Shown piece after piece: positions 1-8,186 of a stretch of DNA of 64,000 nt. Every line of letters begins with the position of its first letter. Positions within the stretch are counted from its first letter, which is position 1. A model generated the notes under the pieces. It did not search any database. It was not told where the DNA came from and was given only the letters and a program-made list of their open reading frames with translations. Source of the stretch: Magnetococcus marinus MC-1 (GTDB lineage Bacteria; Pseudomonadota; Magnetococcia; Magnetococcales; Magnetococcaceae). Location: NCBI RefSeq assembly GCF_000014865.1, contig NC_008576.1, forward strand, positions 1,269,501 to 1,333,500, in the 5' to 3' direction. The position numbers and the translations under genes were made by a program.

Positions 1-302
1 TGCACGGCGTGGGTTTTTTGCCCGAATTTTTTGCCACTCCAGTCGCCTTGATGTTGCTGGCCATGCTCAAGATGAACGTCATTTTGGCTGTGTTCAATCT
101 GCTGCCCATGCCGCCTTTGGATGGCGGGCGCATTGCTGTGGCTGTGCTACCACATCCCTGGGATCGCTACTGGGCCGGTATGGAGCGCTGGGGGATTGTG
201 ATTGTCATGGGTTTGGCTTTCACCGGCCTGTTGGGGCAGATTTTGGGGCCCATGATGGCGATGGTGACCCACGCCGTGGCCAGCATGACCGGCTTGATCT
301 AA
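1..302 (+). CDS. Site-2 protease family (M50) membrane metalloprotease, C-terminal part
   Basis: This is the 3' end of a gene whose start lies left of the window; the frame is open from base 3. The visible ~100 residues are strongly hydrophobic and contain NLLPMPPLDGGR, the conserved NPxxDGG-type motif of S2P/M50 intramembrane proteases, whose Asp (codon near base 120) is the third zinc ligand. The HExxH helix must lie upstream and cannot be checked. The protein would sit in the inner membrane. The short C-terminal tail after the motif, without a PDZ domain, suggests the compact YwhC/Rip3-like subgroup rather than RseP, but this is inferred from a fragment. trpS follows 144 bases downstream, an arrangement seen in several proteobacteria. 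Confidence 0.85.
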   Translation, partial: HGVGFLPEFFATPVALMLLAMLKMNVILAVFNLLPMPPLDGGRIAVAVLPHPWDRYWAGMERWGIVIVMGLAFTGLLGQILGPMMAMVTHAVASMTGLI

Positions 303-446
303 TACGAGGACGGGCGTTTAATCCGACCGGTGGCAAAGGACAGCATGGCGTAGCGGGGGGCTCGCGGTGGCGGTTCAGGATTTTTTCTCACCGCGTGGTG
401 AGGGGTGTGAACGATTTTTTAAAGACGTGTTGTAAGGAGAGTTTTT

Positions 447-1466
447 GTGTCCCAATCCCATCTGCCAGTCGTGTTCAGCGGGGCCCAACCCACCGGTCAA
501 TTGACCTTGGGTAACTATCTGGGGGCGCTGCGCCAGTGGATCGCGCTCCAAGCCGACCACGACTGTATCTTTTGTGTGGTGGATCTGCACGCCCTGACGG
601 TGCGGCAAGACCCCGAAGAGCTGGCCGACTCCATCTACAGTTTGGCGGCCCTCTATCTGGCCTGTGGGATTGATCCCAGCCAGAGCACCATTTTTGTGCA
701 GAGCCATGTGCCGGCCCATTCCGAGCTGGCGTGGCTGCTCAATACCTATACCCAAATGGGTGAGCTGGAGCGCATGACCCAGTTTAAGGATAAGTCCCAG
801 CGGCATAAAAATAATATTAATGCCGGTCTGTTCACCTATCCCGTATTGATGGCGGCGGATATTCTGCTGTATGGCACCCAACGGGTGCCGGTGGGCGAGG
901 ATCAAAAGCAGCACCTGGAGCTGTCGCGGGACATTGCCATGCGCTTTAATGGGCTCTATGGGGATGTGCTGGTGGTGCCAGAACCGATGATCCCTCGTGG
1001 CGGGGCACGGGTTAAGGATCTGCAAGAGCCCACCAAAAAAATGTCCAAGAGTGCGGAGTCGGATCTGGCGAAAGTGATGATGCTGGACGACTCTGCCCGC
1101 ATCGTGAAAAAATTTAAAAAAGCGGTCACCGATAATGAGGCCACCATCCGCTTTGATGAGGTCAATCAGCCCGGTGTGGCCAATTTGCTGAATATCTATA
1201 CCGCCTTGACCGGTATGAGCATGGAGGCGGCATTGGCCCACTTTGATCACCATATGTATGGTAAACTCAAAGTTGAGACCGCCGAGGCGGTGGTCGCGGT
1301 GTTGGAGCCTATCCGCACCCGCTATGCCGAGATTCGTGGCGACCGTGCCTATCTGCAAGAGGTGTTGGCGCAGGGGGCAGAGAAGGCCCGCGCCCGTGCC
1401 GAAGGGGTGATGCGTAAGGTGCAACAGGCGATCGGCCTGCCGTTGGATACCCACCGCTTTCGCTAG
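447..1466 (+). CDS. trpS: Tryptophanyl-tRNA synthetase
   Basis: This cytoplasmic class I aminoacyl-tRNA synthetase charges tRNA-Trp with tryptophan using ATP. The 339 residues match the usual length of about 330-350. The N-terminus carries the class I signature as [10 protein letters not shown] (residues 15-24, with Thr in place of the first His of HIGH), and the KMSKS loop is intact at residues 198-202. The start is GTG at 447, supported by AAGGAGA at 433-439; no better start precedes it. It follows the site-2 protease gene on the same strand and precedes rluB by 70 bases, so co-transcription is possible. No regulatory leader is visible. Confidence 0.97.
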   Translation: MSQSHLPVVFSGAQPTGQLTLGNYLGALRQWIALQADHDCIFCVVDLHALTVRQDPEELADSIYSLAALYLACGIDPSQSTIFVQSHVPAHSELAWLLNTYTQMGELERMTQFKDKSQRHKNNINAGLFTYPVLMAADILLYGTQRVPVGEDQKQHLELSRDIAMRFNGLYGDVLVVPEPMIPRGGARVKDLQEPTKKMSKSAESDLAKVMMLDDSARIVKKFKKAVTDNEATIRFDEVNQPGVANLLNIYTALTGMSMEAALAHFDHHMYGKLKVETAEAVVAVLEPIRTRYAEIRGDRAYLQEVLAQGAEKARARAEGVMRKVQQAIGLPLDTHRFR

Positions 1467-1536
1467 GGTGGGTGGTTGCTCTACGTTTGCATAAAAAATG
1501 AAGTTTTCGTTTCTGTTAGGGTGTTAGGAAACCATT

Positions 1537-2535
1537 ATGAGCCAGGCTAAAAGCCGCCGTAAAAAACGTGTGGTCAGTTGCAGCACAGGGAGCTGTGCCA
1601 CCAATACGGGGGGTCCCAAACGGAGCAGCGGTGGGGCTGTACACAAAGGTAAGGGCTCCACCACCGCCAAAAGCCGCAATGTTGCACCCCGCGCGGCGGG
1701 CACGGTGCGGGCGGCGGGCTCGCCGCGGGTGATTGGCGAAGCCCCACGACTGCAAAAATGGTTGGCCGAGCAGGGGCTCTGCTCCCGTCGTGAGGGCGAG
1801 GTGTGGATTCAAGAGGGGCGGGTTTCCATCAATGGCGAGGTGGTGACGGAGCTGGGGGTTAAGGTTGCCAAGCGTGACCGGGTAGCGGTGGATGGTCAAT
1901 TGGTGACGCCTCAGCGTAGCCGCGATACCGCCATTATTCTGCACAAACCCAAGAGCATTATCTGCACCCGCAGCGATCCCCAGGGGCGTCGCACCATCTT
2001 TGACCTTATTGAAAATCACGGCAGTAGCCGGTTGATTACGGTGGGGCGTTTAGACATCAACTCCGAAGGCTTGATCATTCTGACCAGTGACGGCCAACTG
2101 GCCCATGGCTTGATGCACCCCTCGCGGGAGGTGCCACGCGTCTACCGAGTCAAGACCCATGGTATTTTGTTGGCGTCGCAGTTGGAGCAGATCCGTACCG
2201 TCGGGGTGCGGCTGGAAGATGGCCCCACCGGCCCCTTGGAGATCGTTTTGGACCGGGGGCGGGAGCAGGGCAATAACAGCTGGTATACCATCACCCTACG
2301 TGAAGGGCGTAACCGCGAGGTGCGGCGCATCTTTGACCATTTTGGGCTACAGGTGGCGCGTTTGCTGCGGGTGGGCTATGGCGGCATTTCATTGGGGAAC
2401 TTGGAACCCGGCGCGTGGCGTCCGGTGACGGTGGATGAGTGGAACATGCTGCAAAAGATCTCTAAACGGCCAATCCCAGGGGAGAGCGCTCAGGCGATTC
2501 CAGAGCGGGGGGGCGGCCAGGACGATGAGGCATGA
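1537..2535 (+). CDS. rluB: 23S rRNA pseudouridine synthase, RluB/RsuA family
   Basis: It isomerises a uridine to pseudouridine in rRNA; the family's best-known substrate is 23S U2605. The protein (332 aa) has an S4 RNA-binding domain at about residues 69-116, followed by the catalytic domain with GRLDINSEGL; Asp173 in this motif is the expected nucleophile. The first ~65 residues are an unusual basic, Ser/Gly/Ala-rich extension with two early cysteines (SCSTGSC), absent from E. coli RluB at this end. The stop overlaps the next gene's ATG (ATGA at 2532-2535), implying translational coupling with the glycosylase. RluB versus RluE/RluF assignment rests on the S4 domain and motif only. Confidence 0.9.
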   Translation: MSQAKSRRKKRVVSCSTGSCATNTGGPKRSSGGAVHKGKGSTTAKSRNVAPRAAGTVRAAGSPRVIGEAPRLQKWLAEQGLCSRREGEVWIQEGRVSINGEVVTELGVKVAKRDRVAVDGQLVTPQRSRDTAIILHKPKSIICTRSDPQGRRTIFDLIENHGSSRLITVGRLDINSEGLIILTSDGQLAHGLMHPSREVPRVYRVKTHGILLASQLEQIRTVGVRLEDGPTGPLEIVLDRGREQGNNSWYTITLREGRNREVRRIFDHFGLQVARLLRVGYGGISLGNLEPGAWRPVTVDEWNMLQKISKRPIPGESAQAIPERGGGQDDEA

Positions 2536-3221
2536 GCACGGCGGGGCAGGCATCTTGTTTGATGCAGGCCCGCAGTTGGCCCTTGCCAACCCTCTACAGC
2601 CATCTGTTGCAGCACTATGGGCCGCAACACTGGTGGCCCGCCCAGAGCCATTTTGAGATGATGTTGGGGGCGTTGCTGGTGCAAAATACCAGTTGGAGCG
2701 CCGCCCATGGGGCGGTGCGAGCGCTCCAGTTGGCCGCGCTGGATAGCCCCGCCGCCTTGCGCTCGGCACCCGATGAGTCGATTCACGAGCGGATTCAGGG
2801 TGCCGGATATTTTCGTCAAAAAACAAAAAAACTCAAAGCGTTGGCTCAGTTTATGGGCCAATATCAAGATAGCCCGCAACGGCTGTTTGAGCAGGAGGGG
2901 GCGGCCCTGCGCGCTACCCTGTTGACGGTGCATGGTATCGGCCCAGAGACGGCAGATTGCATCTGTTGTTACGAGGCCGGGCAGCCCTGGTTTGTGGTGG
3001 ATCGTTACACCCAGCGGTTGTTTCAACGGTTGGGCTGGTTGGATCAGCCTTGGCCCTATGAGACCGTGCAGCAGGCGGTCCATGCGCTGCTGCCCCACAG
3101 TGCCCCTGTTTTGGGGGAATTTCATGCGTTAATTGTGCAACATAGCAAACAACACTGTAGCGCCAAACCCCAATGCCAGGGATGCCCCGTAACCCACTAT
3201 TGTGCCTTTGTGGCCCGCTGA
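2532..3221 (+). CDS. HhH-GPD base-excision DNA glycosylase with [4Fe-4S] cluster (endonuclease III-related)
   Basis: A DNA repair enzyme of the endonuclease III superfamily, 229 aa. It shows the helix-hairpin-helix VHGIGPETAD (about residues 133-142), the catalytic Asp157 in VVDRYTQR, and a C-terminal iron-sulfur loop with Cys209, 215, 218 and 224 (C-x5-C-x2-C-x5-C). Bifunctional Nth enzymes have Lys after the hairpin (GxGxKTA); here the residue is Glu, so a lyase activity through that Lys is not expected and a monofunctional glycosylase is more likely. The substrate cannot be told from sequence. It is translationally coupled to rluB and lies 11 bases upstream of mutL, another repair gene. 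Confidence 0.88.
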   Translation: MSTAGQASCLMQARSWPLPTLYSHLLQHYGPQHWWPAQSHFEMMLGALLVQNTSWSAAHGAVRALQLAALDSPAALRSAPDESIHERIQGAGYFRQKTKKLKALAQFMGQYQDSPQRLFEQEGAALRATLLTVHGIGPETADCICCYEAGQPWFVVDRYTQRLFQRLGWLDQPWPYETVQQAVHALLPHSAPVLGEFHALIVQHSKQHCSAKPQCQGCPVTHYCAFVAR

Positions 3222-3232
3222 GATGACCTGTC

Positions 3233-5131
3233 ATGAGCCCTGTTAGCCGTCCCCGTGTGCAGCAGTTGCCAGAAACCCTCGCCAACCAGATCGCCGCCGG
3301 TGAGGTGGTGGAGCGCCCCGCTTCGGTGATCAAAGAGCTGGTGGAGAACAGTATTGATGCCGGTGCCAGCCTGATTGAGGTTAAGGCTGAGCAGGGCGGC
3401 AAGCGGTTGATGCAGGTGGTGGATAATGGCCATGGTATGTCCGAGGATGAGGCCAGTTTGGCCTTGACCCGGCATGCGACCTCTAAAATTCATACCGCTG
3501 AGGATCTGTTTCGCATTGCCACCCTGGGTTTTCGGGGTGAGGCGCTGCCATCGGTGGGATCGGTGGCCCAGTTGGAGTTGGCTACCCGCATTGAAGAAAA
3601 CGCCGATGGGGTGGCACTCACGGTTATGGGGGGGGCTCGGCAGGCGTCCAAGCGGTTGGCGATGCCGGTGGGGACGCGGGTAACGGTACGCAATCTCTTT
3701 TTTAATACTCCGGCGCGGTTAAAATTCCTCAAGGCAGATCGTACGGAAGCCAATCAAATTATGGAGTTGATGCAACGCTTTGCCATTGCCTACCCCCATG
3801 TTGGGTTTAAGCTGAGCCTCAATGGTAAGGAGGTGCAACACTATCGCGCGGTGGCCGACGAGAGCGCCTATGTGGAGCGTTTGGGGGCGGTGCTGGGGGC
3901 CGAGTTTATTCCCAACTGTATGGAGATTAACAGCGGCGATGCGCAGATGCGGGTGCGTGGTTGGGTGGGGCTGCCGACCCTTAATCGGGGCTCGGCCTCG
4001 GCGATGCATCTGTTTGTGAATGGCCGTTGGGTGCGGGATAAGGTGGTGACGGCGGCGGTGCGCGAGGCCTATCGGGATCTGATGCCCAGGGAGCGTTTTC
4101 CGTTGACCGCGCTGTTTGTGCAGGTGGACCCAGAAGAGGTGGATGTCAATGTGCATCCCGCCAAGGCCGAGGTACGTTTTCGCCATGGGCAGAGTGTCTA
4201 TGGCCTGCTTAGACGCACCTTAGCCGAGGTGCTGCACGGTATGGGGGCGCGGTGTTATCAAGCCAGCGAAGCCCCATTGCAGAGTGCCGAGGAGCCACCG
4301 GAGTATGGCGCGGATTTGGGCAAGCAGCGGCTGGCGGAGCCTGTGCAGTTGCCGGCGGCGGTGAGCCAACCGGAGCGTTGGCGGCCCAGCTATCCGCCTG
4401 CGGGTGAAGGGGTGCCCCGTGCCGCAGCGGTGGCCAACTGGTCCCCTCAGCGGCAGGGGGCCTTGCCTTTGCAGAGCCGGGATAGCTACAGCCCCGCCCC
4501 GGGTCAACCCCGCCCGACAGCACCTCACCATGAGGCTGCTATGGATCATGGCCCCTTGGGGCAGGCGGTGGCCCAGTTGCACAATCTGTACATTGTGGCG
4601 CAGAGTGAGCAGGGCATGGTGTTAATTGACCAGCATGCAGCCCATGAGCGGATTGTCTATGAGCGCATGAAAGGGGCCTGGGCCCGTAAGGAGAAGGTCG
4701 AGACCCAGATGTTGTTGATGCCCGAGGTGCTGCAACTAAGCGAGGTGGAGGCCGAACGTATGAGCCATTGGCGCTCGACTTTGCAGCAGTTGGGGATTGC
4801 TGTGGAGCCCTTTGGGCAGAACGCCTTTGTCATTCGTGAGGTACCCGCCCTATTGGCGCGGGGCCAGATCGCACCGTTGGTGCGGGATGTGGTGGAGCAG
4901 TTGGAGCAGGTGGGTCAGGAGAGCGCTTTGAGCGAAGCCCAGGATGCGGTATTGGCCAGCATGGCCTGTCATGGTTCGGTGCGATCGGGGCGGGCGCTTA
5001 CCCGTGAAGAGATGAACGCCCTGTTGCGGGAGATGGAGCGCACCCCCCACACGGGGCAGTGTAACCATGGTCGGCCTACCCATGTTCGGTTGAGTTTGGC
5101 GGATCTGGAGCGCCTGTTTGAGCGCCGTTAA
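3233..5131 (+). CDS. mutL: DNA mismatch repair protein MutL
   Basis: MutL links MutS mismatch recognition to strand processing. The 632-residue protein has the GHKL ATPase motifs near the N-terminus (NQIAAGEVVERP, then LVENSIDAGA, DNGHGM and TLGFRGEALPSVG), a Pro/Gln-rich linker at about residues 345-430 and a C-terminal dimerisation domain. The C-terminal domain contains DQHAAHERIVYE (from residue 466), matching the DQHA(x)2E(x)4E metal-binding motif of nicking MutL proteins, plus CNHGRPT (from residue 610). It is therefore predicted to be an endonuclease, as in organisms that lack MutH. It follows the glycosylase gene by 11 bases. Confidence 0.97.
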   Translation: MSPVSRPRVQQLPETLANQIAAGEVVERPASVIKELVENSIDAGASLIEVKAEQGGKRLMQVVDNGHGMSEDEASLALTRHATSKIHTAEDLFRIATLGFRGEALPSVGSVAQLELATRIEENADGVALTVMGGARQASKRLAMPVGTRVTVRNLFFNTPARLKFLKADRTEANQIMELMQRFAIAYPHVGFKLSLNGKEVQHYRAVADESAYVERLGAVLGAEFIPNCMEINSGDAQMRVRGWVGLPTLNRGSASAMHLFVNGRWVRDKVVTAAVREAYRDLMPRERFPLTALFVQVDPEEVDVNVHPAKAEVRFRHGQSVYGLLRRTLAEVLHGMGARCYQASEAPLQSAEEPPEYGADLGKQRLAEPVQLPAAVSQPERWRPSYPPAGEGVPRAAAVANWSPQRQGALPLQSRDSYSPAPGQPRPTAPHHEAAMDHGPLGQAVAQLHNLYIVAQSEQGMVLIDQHAAHERIVYERMKGAWARKEKVETQMLLMPEVLQLSEVEAERMSHWRSTLQQLGIAVEPFGQNAFVIREVPALLARGQIAPLVRDVVEQLEQVGQESALSEAQDAVLASMACHGSVRSGRALTREEMNALLREMERTPHTGQCNHGRPTHVRLSLADLERLFERR

Positions 5132-5833
5132 GGAGAAGCGGGTAGGGGAGCCCAAGCGAGAAAAGCGGTGTTTGTAGAAAGGCCCTCCTGCGGGATAAAA
5201 AAACCGGCGATGCGTGGCTAAGTAGCGTGGTAGACGTTGCTACAGACGCAACGAGGTTGGTAACACCATCGCAGGTATACATATTCTTTATTATATATAT
5301 GATTATCTGATTGCAAGTAGAGGCTGGCAATTAAAGGGGCATGGATAATAAAGATGGGGTTGTATTGGAAATCCTTCTTATATAAGCGTTTGCTGTTGTA
5401 GAAAAAGGAAGTTTTATTATGTTTATTCACGCCATTCATGAAATCAATGTCACGATATGTAGGAAATAGAACGTCATTATAGATTGCATGAATGTTAGCT
5501 ATTGCTGTGAATGCATGTAGAGAATAAAAAAATATCCATATAAAATAAGTAGATATGACTATACATTGAAAAGTTAAAAGTGATGGGTAAAACTATCAAT
5601 AAAATATAGAAAGCTTCTGGAAAAAAGCTTGGCAGTGGGTGGCGGAATGCAGTATGAATAATCAATCATCCATCGGATAAGTGCTGTGAATATCCATCAA
5701 CAGATATACGTTTAAGTGAAATCTGTGCCTGGTAGCAGTGTGTTTTTTGGTTGGGTCGCACCATGGACGGCCCCTGAATCTATTGGCGTGGGGTGTTTGC
5801 GCACGGCCAATTTTGAGCATGAGGGAGAACGGT
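5132..5833. other. AT-rich intergenic region upstream of the symporter operon
   Basis: About 700 bases with no supportable gene; open frames are under 80 codons without convincing ribosome sites. The stretch from about 5270 to 5680 is markedly AT-rich relative to its neighbours, including a TATATATA-like run near 5296. It probably carries the promoter and control sites of the DUF4212-symporter operon that begins at 5834. No clear terminator for mutL was found. Confidence 0.5.
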
Positions 5834-6094
5834 ATGAGTGGAAAGACGGATAATACAGCTTACTGGCAGGCCAATGTGCGCCTGCTGTTGAGCCTTTTGG
5901 TGGTGTGGTTTGTTGTCTCCTATGGGTTTGGTATCCTGCTGGTGGATGTGTTGAACAACATCTCGCTTGGTGGTTATCCTCTGGGGTTCTGGTTTGCTCA
6001 ACAAGGTGCCATCTACTCCTTCGTGATTCTGATTTTTGTCTATGTGGTCAGAATGAATGCTCTGGATAAAGAGCACGGCGTCTCTGAAGAGTGA
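5834..6094 (+). CDS. DUF4212 small membrane subunit of a sodium:solute symporter
   Basis: An 86-residue inner-membrane protein with two predicted transmembrane helices (about residues 13-35 and 50-72) and short polar ends. DUF4212 proteins are typically encoded immediately before a sodium:solute symporter and are regarded as its small partner. The start ATG at 5834 is chosen because GAGGGAGAAC lies just upstream; the frame extends 32 codons further, but that part is not membrane-like. The symporter gene follows after 19 bases. The transported solute is not known from this sequence. Confidence 0.88.
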   Translation: MSGKTDNTAYWQANVRLLLSLLVVWFVVSYGFGILLVDVLNNISLGGYPLGFWFAQQGAIYSFVILIFVYVVRMNALDKEHGVSEE

Positions 6095-6113
6095 TCGAGA
6101 GGATTAAGACAAT

Positions 6114-7943
6114 ATGGAACTGCAACTGTTAATCTACCTGTTTGTTGGCCTGTCGTTTGCTCTGTATATCGGCATTGCGATTTGGTCTAAAGCCAGCTCC
6201 ACCGGTGAGTTTTATGTCGCGGGTGGTGGTGTTCATCCCATCGCCAACGGCATGGCCACTGCGGCGGACTGGATGAGCGCGGCCTCCTTCATCTCCATGG
6301 CGGGCTTGATCGCCTTTATGGGCTATGAAGGGGGTATGTACCTTATGGGTTGGACCGGCGGCTATGTGCTGTTGGCCCTGCTGCTGGCCCCCTACCTGCG
6401 CAAGTTTGGTAAGTTTACGGTGCCCGAGTTCATTGGGGATCGTTACTACTCGTCAACCGCGCGGGTGGTGGCGGTGATCTGCCTTATCTTTATCTCCTTT
6501 ACCTACGTGGCCGGCCAGATGCGCGGCGTGGGTATTGTCTTCTCCCGCTTTTTGGAGATGGACATTTTCTGGGGCATGGTGGTGGGTATGGGGATCGTCT
6601 TCTCCTACGCCGTGTTGGGGGGGATGAAGGGTGTTACCTACACCCAGGTAGCTCAGTATTGTGTGTTGATTGTGGCTTACACGGTACCGGCGGTGTTTAT
6701 TGCCATCCAGTTCACCGGCAATCCTCTGCCGCAGATCGCTTTGGGTTCCGAGATGCTGGACGGTTCTGGCTATCTGCTGCAAACCTTGGACAAGGTTTTG
6801 GTGGATATCGGTATTTCTAGTTATACCGAACCCTTTAACAGCAAAGAGCGCATTGACGTGTTTGCCATCACCCTGGCGTTGATGGTGGGTACGGCGGGTC
6901 TGCCCCACGTGATTGTGCGCTTCTTCACCGTGCCTAAAGTGCGGGATGCGCGTAAATCAGCCGGTTGGGCCTTGATCTTTATTGCCCTGCTCTACACCAC
7001 CGCGCCTGCGGTGGGTGCCCTCTCCATGATGAACCTGGTTAACACCGTTAATGGTAAAGATGGCACAGGCACCAAATATACCGAAATGCCCAACTGGTTT
7101 AAAACCTGGGAGACCTCGGGTCTGATCGCTTGGTATGACCACAATGGCGACGGTAAATTGCAGTATGCGGGTGGTAATGCCCTGGCTGGCAAGCCTGCCT
7201 TTAGTGACACCGCACGGGGTGCCCATGGTGAGCGTGTGGTCACCAACCCCAATCCCAAGCCTGTTCAAAAGGGCACCAAAAATTTCGCCAACGAGATCTA
7301 TGTTGACCGCGACATTATGGTGCTGGCTAACCCAGAAATTGCGCAACTGCCCAACTGGGTCATCGCTTTGGTGGCAGCCGGTGGTATTGCTGCGGCACTC
7401 TCCACCGCTGCGGGTCTGTTACTGGTGATTTCGGCCAGTATCTCCCATGACTTGCTCAAGGGTACCTTTGCACCGGGTATCTCCGAGAAAAACGAACTAT
7501 TGGCAGGTCGTATTGCCGCTGCGGTGGCGGTGTTGGTGGCTGGTTATTTGGGCTACCATCCTCCTGCTTTCGTGGCGCAGGTGGTGGCCTTTGCCTTCGG
7601 TTTGGCGGCATCATCCCTGTTCCCGGTCATCATTATGGGTATCTTTAGCACCCGTATGAACCGTGAAGGGGCGATTGCGGGTATGTTGGTGGGCCTGATG
7701 TTTACCATGGGCTACATCATCTACTTCAAGGGCATCTTCATTGATCCCATCGCCATTGCCAACACCAAAGAGTATTGGTTGTTTGGTATCTCTCCTGAGG
7801 GAATTGGCTCTGTGGGTATGTTGCTGAACTTTGCAACCGCCTTCACCATCTCCCGGATCACCAAGGCTCCGCCAGAGGCGATTCAACACATGGTCGAAGA
7901 TATCCGCATTCCTAAGGGTGCGGGTTCGGCGACCCATCACTAA
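6114..7943 (+). CDS. Sodium:solute symporter (SSS family, acetate-permease-like, DUF4212-associated)
   Basis: A polytopic inner-membrane transporter of 609 residues with about 13 hydrophobic helices, belonging to the SSS family. The early segment EFYVAGGGVHPIANGMATAADWMSAASF is typical of ActP/acetate-type symporters (its first 20 residues resemble ActP most). A hydrophilic loop at about residues 312-400 has the calcium-loop-like stretch DHNGDGKLQYA, which is longer than in E. coli ActP. It forms an operon with the DUF4212 gene and is followed by a strong terminator. Monocarboxylate uptake is likely by family resemblance, but the substrate is unproven. The CBS/DUF294 gene downstream is a common neighbour of such transporters and may be regulatory. 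Confidence 0.9.
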   Translation: MELQLLIYLFVGLSFALYIGIAIWSKASSTGEFYVAGGGVHPIANGMATAADWMSAASFISMAGLIAFMGYEGGMYLMGWTGGYVLLALLLAPYLRKFGKFTVPEFIGDRYYSSTARVVAVICLIFISFTYVAGQMRGVGIVFSRFLEMDIFWGMVVGMGIVFSYAVLGGMKGVTYTQVAQYCVLIVAYTVPAVFIAIQFTGNPLPQIALGSEMLDGSGYLLQTLDKVLVDIGISSYTEPFNSKERIDVFAITLALMVGTAGLPHVIVRFFTVPKVRDARKSAGWALIFIALLYTTAPAVGALSMMNLVNTVNGKDGTGTKYTEMPNWFKTWETSGLIAWYDHNGDGKLQYAGGNALAGKPAFSDTARGAHGERVVTNPNPKPVQKGTKNFANEIYVDRDIMVLANPEIAQLPNWVIALVAAGGIAAALSTAAGLLLVISASISHDLLKGTFAPGISEKNELLAGRIAAAVAVLVAGYLGYHPPAFVAQVVAFAFGLAASSLFPVIIMGIFSTRMNREGAIAGMLVGLMFTMGYIIYFKGIFIDPIAIANTKEYWLFGISPEGIGSVGMLLNFATAFTISRITKAPPEAIQHMVEDIRIPKGAGSATHH

Positions 7944-7971
7944 GCCCTCGCGCTGGTGGTGCATGAAGAAA

Positions 7972-7998
7972 CCCCGCCCGCCTGGGCGGGGTTTTTTT
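7972..7998 (+). terminator. Intrinsic terminator after the symporter gene
   Basis: A perfect 8-bp GC stem (CCCCGCCC / GGGCGGGG) with loop GCCT is followed by seven T residues. It lies 29 bases after the symporter stop and separates the transporter pair from the DUF294-exonuclease pair. Confidence 0.95.
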
Positions 7999-8186
7999 AT
8001 AAAACCCGTCATTTTTTTAGAGATGAGCATCGGTCTTGGCCTCTCAGCCCCTGGGCTTGCGGCACACCCCCTAATCAGGGGTGGGGGTGGGCAAAAAGCG
8101 CTGGGGATCTGCGCTTGAGGGCAAGCACCTCCTTTTTGACACCCTGTTTGGGGTGGGGTTAAACATTCAGCAAGGGCTGGCCTGTT

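Noticed and set aside
375-1454. Long 359-codon minus-strand open frame opposite trpS
   Set aside because: It is antisense to trpS, His/Gln/Leu-rich from reverse codons, with no ribosome site or family.
5610-5660. Possible sigma-54 promoter (TGGCAG ... GCA) before the symporter operon
   Set aside because: The GG-to-GC spacing does not match the -24/-12 consensus.
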